Assembly: GCA_934047225.1 (NCBI GenBank)
Contig: OW204011.1
Coordinates: 12,970,339-13,034,338 of the forward strand
Length of the DNA stretch: 64,000 bases
Origin: Ypsolopha sequella
Taxonomy: Eukaryota > Arthropoda > Insecta > Lepidoptera > Ypsolophidae
Direction of reading: 5' to 3'
In this document: positions 54,621-64,000 of the stretch, piece by piece
Position numbering within the stretch: position 1 is the stretch's first letter
How the letters are laid out: every line of letters starts with the position of its first letter
The notes under the pieces: model-generated
Seen by the model: the letters and a program-made list of their open reading frames with translations, nothing else
What the model was told of the DNA's origin: nothing
Database searches by the model: none
Position numbers and translations under genes: made by a program

Positions 54621-56156
54621 TGTTGTAGCGTTTCTTTTTAAAAAATTTTTGGTTTTAGCCACTATATATTCACGAACGTAATTTCGACCTAAATTTGGAC
54701 TGCCACCAGGCAAGCCTGGTGACAGCCAAAAAAAGAGGTAAATCTGGATAAATAAACCGTATAATTTTATCTTTAAACAAACTAAAAATAACAAAACCGA
54801 CTAAAAATAACAAAACCGAAGTAAGAAAAATATGGTACAAAACACAATAATATCTGAAGAGTATTGGTACAGAGGAACTTATTAGATCAAAACAAAAATT
54901 ATGCCTAATTCGTCTTATTTAGGATTTTGATTTCCTTTAGCTTAAACGACGCATTTGTTCACAAAATAATGGATTTAAATTTGGATATCGAAACTAGTTT
55001 ATAGGATCCCAGAAACTAAGATTGCACGGAAGTTTTGATAACTTCTAATCCGAAAGAAAACGTAATATTAAGGTGTTAAGAGCAATCGTTATCTAGCTTT
55101 ACACTAAGGAAGAAAAATAATTAATGCTGAATATTAGGCTACGGATACTAAAAACCTGGTAAGGGTCTCTTCGTGACTTGGGTGTTTCCAGTGTTCCCGG
55201 GAGCAGTCGATGAAGATATCGGAAGCTTTAGCTCACCAGGGACGTGGTCCTTATATCAGGCCTCAATAGGTACAACCGTACGAGATGGCGGATGGAATTG
55301 AAGTAGAAATGAATAATAAAACTGGGGAGAACCAGAACCCTTAGAAAATAAACCTGAAGGGTCGCTGTAAAGAAATAAAACAACAGCGTCAAGACATGCT
55401 TATGAAATGAGGAAAAGGAAATTAACGTATTGGAAACGGGACAAAAAGGATTTTCAGAGAATGAAACCAAAATTACACAAAACTTACCAGGAAATGCAGA
55501 AAAAAAACTGGCTTTCAAAATGCTCAGAGCAAATTTGCTCTTTTTCAAGCTTTCAAATTCCAAATTTGTTATTTTTGTAACAGATTTCTCCTTCCTGTAC
55601 CACGATACTCTTTGAAATGAGAAAAATAACAAAAAAAATCTGACAAGATCATTCCAAATATTCGAATTCGAAAATTCAGCAAAGCAGCCAACGATAAAGA
55701 AAGACTAAAAATATATGAAAAAGGTTGAATACTTGTAGCGAATGCTACAATATCCTCAAACGACACAAAAAAAATTTAAACTAGCTTAAAGGAAATTAAC
55801 TTCCAGAAGGGCAAACAATCAAATAAACCCTTAGACTAATCGAAATTCCTTGAAACAAAAGGAGTCGATTAAATAAAAACAAGATAAGGATGTGATAAGA
55901 AAATCCTCGAACGAACAGAACGGTCAATAGGAAACCTAAAACTAATATACCCTAACATTAACTTAGACTAACTACTAGCGAATGCTACAATGTGAACTAT
56001 TTTGCGTGTAGATAGTATAGAATTTTTCATAAAAAAAATTATTTAATAAACTCTAGCATTTCATTAAACCGAATTAATAAATAAACCAATAAAAAAAAAA
56101 AATTAAGCAATAATTAATTATTAAATTAGATTAAAGTCTAATTTTATTTTTAAAAT
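54621..56156. other. A-rich unassigned stretch
   Basis: Composition is unlike its neighbours (plus strand rich in A). The palindrome gtagcgaatgctac occurs near 55736-55750 and, as tagcgaatgctac, near 55977-55990. agtcggactgag near 53845 and agtccgaccctgattctgat near 56284 are inverted, so this may all lie in one ~2.4-kb element. Frames on the minus strand near 55228-55632 have no domain. Confidence 0.35.
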
Positions 56157-56220
56157 ATGGTACATTATATTTTATTTTTGGTATTTGATCAGGTATAGTA
56201 GGAACTTCTTTAAGATTATA
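56157..56220 (+). pseudogene. cox1: Nuclear mitochondrial insert: COX1 fragment
   Basis: From 56159, 20 codons read GTLYFIFGIWSGMVGTSLSL in the invertebrate mitochondrial code (TGA as Trp, AGA as Ser). This is the start of the insect COX1 barcode region. In the nuclear code TGA would stop it. Similarity breaks abruptly at about 56219. Bases just upstream (taaaatat) may be a decayed continuation, but I cannot support more. The AT-rich codon use is that of lepidopteran mitochondria. Confidence 0.85.
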
Positions 56221-56475
56221 AGCCAGGGGGGGCCCACGCAGGCGAAGGCCCGGATGGCAATCGGCACCCTGACTCTATGGCCAGTCCGACCCTGATTCTG
56301 ATTGTAGTCAGCCTGACGTCCGATCTAGATAAGCATAATAACTCCGCGTTTAGCCCTGAATCGGACTTATTCGTGACCTGAGATAAAACTACTTGCAATT
56401 AACGTCTGACATTCTGAACAGCTTGTAGGTCACGAAGGAGCCCAATATATTTACTATTCGTATCGTCCTAATATT

Positions 56476-57043
56476 TTAGGGTTCCGTAGTCAACAACAAG
56501 GAACCCTTATAGTTTCGCCATGTCCGTCTGTCTGTCTGTCTGTCTGTCCGCGGCTTAGCTTAGAGACTATTAGTACTAGAAAGCTGTAATTTGGCATGAA
56601 TATACATATTTATTACGCCGACAAAGTGGTACAGTAAAATTTTGAAAAAGATTTTTTTTAGGGTACCTCCCCTACACGTAAAATGGGGATGATTTTTTTT
56701 CTCATCTATCCCATAGTGTGGGGTGTCGTTGGATAGGTAATTTAAAAATATTGGGGGTGTGAAATTGAAATTCAAAATTGAAATTCAAATTCAAAAAGAA
56801 GGTTCCGTACCACACTATCTATAAAAACGGCAAAAAAAATATTTATGGGAGCCCCTTTAAATATTTATTTTATTCTGTTTTTTAGTGTTTGTTGTTATAG
56901 CGGCAACAGAAATACATCATCTGTAAAAATTTCAACTGTCTAACTATCACGGTTCATGAGATACAGCCTGGTGACAGACAGATGGACAGACGGACAGCGG
57001 AGTCTTAGTAATAGGGTCCCGTTGGTACGGAACCCTAAAAAAT
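56476..57043. mobile_element. ggttccgta-family repeat, full copy
   Basis: ttttagggttccgta at the left is inverted at the right (tacggaaccctaaaaa). Inside are (gtct)n near 56525-56548 and the words gcggcaacagaaatacatca and agcggagtcttagtaatagg shared with 63248-63530. A widespread lepidopteran repeat. Confidence 0.85.
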
Positions 57044-57440
57044 CGACACTTTTAGAACTTGCATATCTACTTCAGTAAATAATGTATTATTTTGATAAAA
57101 TTTGTATATTATTTTTGGAATCTTTTTCTATTTATTTTACAATTTTAGGACCTTTTTCTAGATTTCGGACTATCAGAAACGCGATTGGAGGAATTTCACT
57201 CGATAGAAATAATTAATGAAATGAGGTCTAAATTAACATTTTTTTGATATTCTGACAAATTGGGATATCATACAGACTTGAAAAATATTTATTTAGATGG
57301 GTTTTAACAATACCTAAATTACTGGTTATGGAAATTTTCATTTTAGTTAATTCTGTATTCATTTAAAACCGACTTTTTTTCGTCCCTCTCGCACTGCGGG
57401 TTTTTCCGCCTGGAGTAACGGGGACCTTTGCACGGACGAT
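57044..57440. repeat. Single arm of the long-arm foldback family
   Basis: Matches one arm of 43551-45182 (ttctagatttcggactatca, gcgattggaggaatttcact, aaaaccgactttttttcgtc, gcctggagtaacggggacct). No second arm is adjacent, so it is a solo arm or a deletion product. Confidence 0.85.
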
Positions 57441-57767
57441 AGTTTCACAAGGCACTAAAACCAAGTAAAGAGCTTCAGTTTTAAAACTAAGGTTTAAATT
57501 AGTTTTGCTGCCGTAAGATGTTCTGAAATGTCTAATGGTGATTCCTGATTCGACCCCTAATGTTTAGGTGACATTTATTGAAATAAACAAAAGAATTATC
57601 ATATCGATTAATGACATAAGCGTGATTTTTCAAGATAATGTTCACGAATTGCCCATGTACCGCGTGAGATTATCAATTACATGCACTCGTCATTCTCGCT
57701 TCGAGGACGCAACTTCAGTGCTTCTGCGCCCGCGCAACGTGTCTTGTCAGGCTTGTCACTTGTCTAG

Positions 57768-57905
57768 TCAGTCGTTCGTCAACGCTCGTGGTGAGCGGAC
57801 GTGTCGCATAGCCGCCCTCGAAAACTCGTGTAATCGCGAGTGATAACTGTGCTGATTCATTATCTTTGGAAGTGTTTTTTTGCACGTCGCCAGAGTTGTT
57901 TGGAA
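57768..57905 (+). promoter_or_regulatory. Candidate TATA-less core promoter and noncoding first exon
   Basis: Inr TCAGTC at 57768-57773 (A+1 at 57770). GGACGT occupies +28 to +33 (57797-57802), exactly the position and consensus of a DPE. The 136 nt downstream contain no ATG, are GC-richer than the surroundings, and end at GTGAGT (57906), a strong donor. Together they look like an arthropod 5' noncoding exon of a gene whose next exon lies outside the window. No transcript evidence. Confidence 0.5.
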
Positions 57906-60030
57906 GTGAGTGGTCCTTTTAAAATAATTTTATTGTATAATCTGGTATTTAAGGTCAGTTCGCCTAAAGCGAAAGTGCGACTTCAAACCGATGAAATCTT
58001 GAGCAAAGATTACCGTAACTCTTAAGAAATTTCACTTTCTTAAAACCAGATCGGTGGCAATTTTGTGGATGTTAATAACTGAAAGACTGATTCCGATAAA
58101 GCTATTGTTTTTGAAGCTAATATACTAGCGGTTTTAGATATATTTAATAATACTTTTTCATTTTAAACATAAAAATATTCAAAACTGTTTAAAGAACCAA
58201 CAAAAAACTTACAACAGGTTACAAGTAGTACAGACGTTTTTGATGTTAAAGTAAACTAAAACCAGTAGCATTGTTAGACGTCATTCTGAATAAGAATCTT
58301 TTTAAATTTACATACAGGTAGATCAAAGGTTATCGAGGGAAAATAGGAAACAGGTTGTTTCATTCGATTAGATCGATGAGGGGGAGAAAAGTGATATTCC
58401 GCAAACTTAACATAAATCTTGCAAACTTCTCTCATATCTTGTGAAAAATATGAAAAATATTTATTTCACATAAAAAACAATTTGCATTTTGAAAGCAGTA
58501 TCCAGTGGCTCCCAGACTAGACCATGGTGAGTCTGTACCATGGGTGCCGGTAAACAGATTACAATATTAATAATGTACAATTTTCGTGGCTAACACTTAG
58601 ATATAATTAAAATAAAAGATCATTTGAAAAGTTGACTAAAAAAGTTGAAAGGTTGTCAAATAATGCATCTCTTTCTGGATTACAAAAACTTTTTTTTTAG
58701 CAAAATACGAGTACAATATAACCGAAAATGAAGAGCACCATAGGTTTTTAAGTTTGAATAAATATTTAATGATATTTGCAAAGTAGCGTGTACAGAAAGT
58801 GGACCATATTGGGCAAAATCCTGTTTGTTGAAACAAACCAACTAAAGTAATACCTAATACAGTTTTGTGCGCAATCACGATTTGTAATTGGAATTTACCA
58901 ATTATTATTAACAAACGAGCCCAATGATTTGATTATTAATGACTATAATTTCGCTTTGGCTATTTAAGTTCGTTTAACATATTTCGACTAACAATTTAAT
59001 GAAGTAAGTAGTTAATGGAAGACAGTATTTTTCTTTTCTTTATCAGCCATCTAAATTTTTTTTAATCCTGCACATTCGTTTTCATATCGATTTAAATTAG
59101 TTATGTCAGTTATAGATTTTAAAGATATTTTTGAAAAGGGTCATGCATTCGGTATTGTGTGTTTCATTATTATTTCACTGTAGAAATTCATAATATGAAA
59201 TTAACAGATACTTATTTGTTTTATTTCAATTTGCAGAAATTAATTGTAGCTTCCACTAAATGTATCATAATAATTGATTTAGGAGGTATAAATTTGGAAA
59301 AGTGTCACACAAGGCTCGCATTTAGACCCAATTAAATTCATGGTAATAATCATGGGTTTGTTTATTCTGTCTATGATTTTGTCGAGGTAAGACAGAATTT
59401 AAGAGTAGAGGAAGTGTTCAAAACTACATTAGCACTCTTGTCGGCAATTTTAAATAAATTTGTGACGATTTTGACCTAATGCGTTAGTAAGAACGACTTT
59501 GGTATAGTCACTTAATGGGTAATGAAGCTTAGTTATATCCTTATGCTGAGTATAGAAATCGTCGATTTTACGCGACCAATTCCTGTCCGGGACCGATCTC
59601 TTCCATGTTTTATCAGTTACCCTGTAAATGTCATTGGCCCACGTGACTGGCGGTCTCCAGACTCCTTATCTGCCACCGCCTGTTGGCCCCCATTCCGTCA
59701 GGGCTTTACTCCACCTGCCGTCACTTCTGCCATACTTCACAATCAGTATTTGCTGCTGACAAATTGTTGGATGTTTCCTGATAGAACCTTAGTTATGAGT
59801 GTTAAAGTCCTTTTTGCGATTTTAGAATTTTTTGGAAATTCCTCGTAATTTAAGAGATCTATTCGATGATTCAGAATTGGAATGATGTGCTGCATAAATC
59901 TGATCTAGTTTCTTGAGTTATTTATATTAATTAAATGAAAAATATATATATTGCCTTTATCGGCTTGTTTTTTCGTTTTTTATATATAATTATATAGGTA
60001 AATACACATAAAAGAAACACAACTATTGCA
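57906..60030. other. Unassigned sequence, possible intron of the 57.8-kb transcript
   Basis: Fewer recognisable repeats than elsewhere in the window. Open stretches on the plus strand (59522-59848) and minus strand (58636-58914) have no motif. Nothing called. Confidence 0.4.
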
Positions 60031-60034
60031 GAAT

Positions 60035-60110
60035 AACATAATATAGTCCAAGATATATTTCGGGCCCCACTGGGCCCGGCATCAGTTTGAGTAATAATGA
60101 CAGGATGACA
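60035..60110 (-). repeat. Fragment with the same hairpin as the 4531-5172 insertion
   Basis: agatatatttcgggccccac and tgggcccggcatcagttt are the reverse complement of the 5030-5070 region. The stem keeps pairing although two bases differ (gggtcc/ggaccc there, gggccc/gggccc here). Confidence 0.65.
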
Positions 60111-60402
60111 GATGATATATACAAGATATATTAATTAAATAATATTTAATAAAAAAAACCGGCCGTATTCCTTGCGATATTATAAAGAGAAGCTCTGTGC
60201 AGAATTTCGGGTTTATACGAACAACTTTTACTATGGAGCCAACCCTTATTTATCAGATGTTCCTTAAAACACGTTGATCATGTAGGTATATACCTTTTCT
60301 ATGGAAACGTAATTTTTTTTGCCATTTCAACTTTGATTTGAAAAAGTTGTAAAAGTAAAAGAATGATTATGTTTATTTTTGCGAAATCCATCGCTATGAA
60401 TA

Positions 60403-61092
60403 CTCTAAATATTATTAGAGTGCATTACAAACTAGAAAAGAAAAATCAGAAACAAACCCAAAGACAAGAATTTGAATTTTTTTTCTCGAGGAATTCAAAT
60501 TCTTGTCTTTGGGTTTGTTTCTGATTGAACTTTTCTATCTTGTAAATAAAACACATTCTTGGTAACTGTTCCACTTTTATATGTATATTACACTAGCGAC
60601 CGGTTTCGTTATAATAACATCGTCAGGCTTTTAGATATGACTAACGATCTTTTCTAGTTTGTAATGCACTCAGTGGCGGCGTTAGGGTAGGGCGTGGTTG
60701 GGCGACCGCCCAGGGAGCCAGACATCAACTGTGTTACTACAAAACGATGTTTAACTTTAGACAGTGTTTAAATCTGTTGTTGTCGCCTTTTTTTTCATAT
60801 TGTAAAAGAGTGACAGCTACAGATTTAAACACTGTCTAAAGTTAAACACAGTTTTGTGGTAAGACCGCAAATGGCGCAGCGCCCCCTCGTCAGTATGGAT
60901 CACGGGATGGCGCGGTAAAATTTTGTTAAATTATGTTAAAATAATTGGTCATGATTGAAGATTGAAATAATCTTTCCCATGTTTTTTTTTTTCCTTTTTT
61001 GCACATGAATAATTTAGGAAACAGATAGGGGGCGCCGTAGAATTCTCGCCCAGGGCGCCGTTAATGCTAAAACCGTGCACTCTAATAATATT
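60403..61092. mobile_element. Foldback MITE with a second element nested in its right arm
   Basis: aatattattagagtgcatta-caaactagaaaag at 60407-60440 is inverted in two parts: cttttctagtttgtaatgca (60652-60671) and gcactctaataatatt (61077-61092). Between them lies a ~400-bp insert (cagtggcggcgttagggtag ... attaatgctaaaaccg-like end) flanked by tgcact on both sides. The host also has a 36-bp palindrome (atcagaaacaaacccaaaga, about 60447-60527). Confidence 0.75.
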
Positions 61093-61550
61093 TATTTATT
61101 TATTTTATTTATTTATTTATTTATTTAGGAACACCAACAAGAAATACAATAAACTTACTTAAATGGAATAATCTTAAAATGTATACTTGTTTTCTTAATT
61201 AAAGGCATCCACATCATGCACCAGTTAAGACAATTTAGGAAAAAGATGACTGGAAATTGCTCGTATTCCTCTCGGGGGAAGAAACGATACCTATAATATG
61301 TATTTATTTTGAGTGATTTATAACCCCAATCACTTCGGGGTCAAAAAAAAGCCTTTTTCGAAAAATACGACATTGTTTTTTGGCAAACAAAAACGTGAAA
61401 AAAGAACTCATTTTTTGGCCCGAAATTTGAAGTGAACTTATAGCTTACTGATTAGTCAATCTCCAAATGTTATTTTATGCTATTTATTTATAAAATAAAT
61501 AAATAAAATAAAAATATATTTATTTAATACACCATTATAGACACTATACA
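61093..61550 (-). other. Reversed LINE tail and unassigned sequence
   Basis: (ttatttatt)n then aggaacaccaacaagaaata resembles a minus-strand LINE 3' end. The rest is unassigned. Confidence 0.45.
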
Positions 61551-61802
61551 ACGTGTAACAGAAAGGTGTAACCATATTTGAAGAGCTTATTCAGTCAATG
61601 GTAGAGAACAACTTTAATATGGAACAAACCCTGTATCTCGAAAAAAAAAACTGTTTCATAGAAAAATGCAACGCCGGTCGGCCGAAATGTATGGAAAGGA
61701 TTTTTTTTTTTCGAGATTTCACGTTTGGCTCCGCAGTAAAAGTTGTTCTATACCATTGACTGAATAAGCTCTTCAAATATGTTACACCTTTCTGTTACAC
61801 GT
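61551..61802. mobile_element. Foldback MITE F, complete copy
   Basis: acgtgtaacagaaaggtgta at the left is inverted at the right (tacacctttctgttacacgt region). Arms are about 62 bp and include ttgaagagcttattcagtca. Confidence 0.88.
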
Positions 61803-62068
61803 ATATCATAATTATAGTATCAATGTTCTGAAACGTAAAGTTGTATGGCACTGTTAAAAAGGTCGTGACTCAGCATATGTTCCTATACCAAAGGCATTAG
61901 GAACGCTGTCATTCTGCCACCACCATTAAAAGAAAAAAAAACATACTTAATTAACTTACTATTTACTTTAACCTAAATTAATCAGCATATACTCGTAGTT
62001 AAAATATTAAAACAGAAAAATTATAAAATATTAATTTTGAGTAGTTATGGGATATTAAATTTGGATAT
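61803..62068. other. Unassigned sequence
   Basis: Nothing recognised. Confidence 0.4.
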
Positions 62069-62515
62069 ATACAGGCTGCTCTGAAATTCGACCTATTTCT
62101 TGAAAGGAGTTATACTAGAGATCATTTCCAACAAATTCAGCCCTGGTCGTAAATAAATGGTCTCCGAGTTACGAAGGTTTTAAAGATATTTTTTAAACTT
62201 TCAGACTGGTAACGAAACACGAATTATTTAAAAATAATGATTCATCTCTCGGCACTTATTTGTTATTTTTTTGATTAATGATAAATGAGTGATAATTTAT
62301 AAAAAATACACATGCCCAGAAATCCCATAATCTCAGAAGTTAAAGGTCTTAAGTGGAAAGAAAACCATTTTTATTTTGTAATTTTTGAAATATCGACGTG
62401 ATCAAAAAGTTATCATTTTCGACCCCTAGTTGATAGGCATTATTTGTTAGAAATGATCTCTAGTATAACCCCTTTAAAGGAATAGGTCGAATTTCAGAGC
62501 ATTCTGTATATTATG
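62069..62515. mobile_element. MITE E, copy 2
   Basis: tacaggctgctctgaaattc and gagatcatttccaacaaatt at the left, agaaatgatctctagtataa and ggtcgaatttcagagcattc at the right. Reverse orientation to 54163-54620. Confidence 0.88.
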
Positions 62516-63247
62516 TATATATTTGGCATACTTTGCTCAACGGATTAGCCTCAGGATCCAGCGAGGCAACGCCGTCAGCCTCTTGGGTACTTTTCCTAAC
62601 GACGACTGCGATCGGGCCAGCATATTTTATTCAACTTAATTTTTAATAGGTGCCGAACATTTTCTTTTTTTTTTTCATTTGTTTATTTTTTATTTTATTT
62701 TATTTAGGAAACAAACAGTCATTTACATATAATAAGAAATAAATAGACAATAACAAACAGACCTAAAGTCCCATAAAAGTGAAACACTTATTAATAATTT
62801 CGAACACAATTAAACAAGACGGAATAAACTAAAAATATGCTAAACATTAATGAACAAGCAATATAAACTGTACATAAATTAATTACTTATATAATAATAG
62901 TAGTTTAACAATAATATACACACAAAAATAAAAAAATAAAATGAAAAATGCAAAGAACACATTCATACATAGAATAATTTGTTAGTAATATTTATATTTT
63001 AGGTATATTTAATTTTAGTTTTATGTCACATTAATGTATTCAATCTTGTAAAAATATAAATACACATGTATATATTTTAAATAATCTATAAACAATGTCG
63101 ATTTTCTCGAAAATGGCGGATTTTCAAACCCCAAATGATAGGGTTTCAATCACTTCAAATTAGTCATAGTTCCTTCCCTCGAGAGGAATACGAGCGATTT
63201 CCAGTCATCCTGTAGACGAGTATCACCTCTAGTTTTCGACTTTTCAA
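62516..63247 (-). other. AT-rich sequence with reversed LINE tail
   Basis: (ttttattt)n then taggaaacaaacagtcattt near 62680-62725 parallels 2180-2220. No gene. Confidence 0.45.
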
Positions 63248-63530
63248 AAAAACCGGCCAAGTGCGAGTCGGACTCGCGCACGAAGGGTTCCGTACAATTA
63301 TCTATAAAAACGGCAAAAAAACATGTCTGTTGTATGGGAGCCCCCTTTAATATTTATTTTATTCTGTTTTTTAGTGTTTGTTGTTATAGCGGCAACAGAA
63401 ATACATCATCTGTGAAAATTTCAACTGTCTAACTATCACGGTTCATGAGATACAGCCTAGTGACAGACGGACAGCGGAGTCTTAGTAATAGGGTCCCGTT
63501 ACCCTTTGGGTACGGAACCCCAAAAATATT
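63248..63530. repeat. ggttccgta-family repeat, short copy
   Basis: ccggccaagtgcgagtcgga, cgcacgaagggttccgtac and tttgggtacggaacccc. The body matches 56820-57040. Confidence 0.85.
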
Positions 63531-63650
63531 GAATTTAAGTAGACTGACTTCACATTTCTATTACCTTGTTCGTGTAAAAAAAATCCCATCAAAAACATAA
63601 AATGTACAAAACGTCAAGTCTCGCAACGCAATCCTTTCACCGTAAGAAGT

Positions 63651-63786
63651 TGTGAGATCTTATGTAAAGCCAAGTCTGTTATTTTGTGAGATCTTATGTA
63701 AAGCCAAGTCTGTTATTTTGTGAGATCTTATGTAAAGCCAAGTCTGTTATTTTGTGAGATCTTATGTAAAGCCAAGTCTGTTATTT
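63651..63786. repeat. 34-bp tandem repeat, four units
   Basis: tgtgagatcttatgtaaagc begins units at 63651, 63685, 63719 and 63753, spaced 34 bp and identical. Confidence 0.95.
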
Positions 63787-64000
63787 TAGTTTGTATGGAA
63801 GCACCTTTTCATTTTAGTTAGTATGGGAGCACCTATTGAACAAATGTATCATTAATTGTTTCCTAATTAGTTACCTACCAACATTAAGTGACTGTATTAA
63901 TATAAGTCATCTTTATTTCTATAATAAAATATAGTGACTTCATATCGATCATATCGATCCCTTAACTGCGTTCTTCTGCGGAACAATTAAGAACAAAAAA

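Noticed and set aside
54453..54794. 113-codon minus-strand frame
   Set aside because: It lies across MITE E and its flank; low-complexity hydrophobic start and no domain.
55228..55632. 134-codon minus-strand frame
   Set aside because: No recognisable motif, sits in the A-rich stretch, and is flanked by equally open other frames.
54621..56156. Larger mitochondrial insert upstream of the COX1 scrap
   Set aside because: Composition is suggestive, but I could not read any tRNA or mitochondrial gene order in it; only 56159-56218 is supported.
57568..57843. 91-codon frame overlapping the candidate promoter
   Set aside because: It would start upstream of the Inr and has no domain. The Inr/DPE/donor reading explains the GC-rich patch better.
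59522..59848. 108-codon plus-strand frame as a gene
   Set aside because: No domain; codon content ordinary. Left inside the unassigned stretch.

Overview
The window looks like nuclear DNA of a moth or butterfly (Lepidoptera). It is AT-rich and intron-rich. Interspersed families I associate with Lepidoptera recur in it: the 'aagccggggcgggtcgctagt'-type Helitron-like ends, the 'ggttccgtac...tacggaacc' family, and LINE tails with 'ataagaccgcc'. A 60-bp scrap of mitochondrial COX1 (56159-56218) reads in the invertebrate mitochondrial code. No bacterial operon, CRISPR array, rRNA gene or confident tRNA is visible.

Only one host gene can be supported. It is a ZAD-C2H2 zinc-finger gene on the minus strand, from a TATA-type promoter near 20.25 kb leftwards: exon 1 19979-20140, exon 2 19040-19347, exon 3 18381-18588, a two-finger exon 8058-8205 and a related two-finger exon 2006-2147. 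The first three introns join in phase. The last joint lacks a short linker exon that I did not find. Downstream of the last exon its 3' part and the start of the following intron are amplified as a 165-bp tandem array (13 units, 1-2135, running off the left edge), which repeats the splice donor. A second possible host element is a core promoter and noncoding first exon on the plus strand at 57768-57905 (Inr, DPE at +28, strong splice donor); its coding exons would lie right of the window.

Everything else is a dense, nested repeat landscape. 0-11 kb: the array, a 132-bp array split by a 14-bp-TSD insertion, hAT-like and palindromic MITEs. 11-16 kb: a LINE carcass with two insertions, then a BEL/Pao element with LTRs that look identical and a replaced interior. 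17-23 kb: the zinc-finger 5' exons, foldback MITEs, and a TIR element carrying rearranged BEL/Pao pol pieces. 24.7-29.5 kb: a young Ty3/Gypsy element with a 5-bp TSD and a Harbinger-like MITE inside its left LTR. 33.6-39.5 kb: a Tc1-like element (second catalytic Asp replaced by Asn) that hosts a 4.1-kb element with ~860-bp inverted arms. 40.5-41.7 kb: a complete but dead mariner. 42-64 kb: long-arm foldbacks, nested MITEs, a Tc1 deletion derivative, the COX1 scrap and short tandem arrays.

The most interesting object is the 4.1-kb long-arm element at 35236-39342. Its decayed gene encodes a protein whose acidic motifs fall in the order and spacing of a FEN/XPG (PIN-like) nuclease, followed by a cysteine-rich CXC-like tail. 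The inverted arms are copies of the gene's own 3' end. I believe the protein family is common in animal genomes as uncharacterised multicopy protein; I do not know of a description of it as a mobile-element nuclease.
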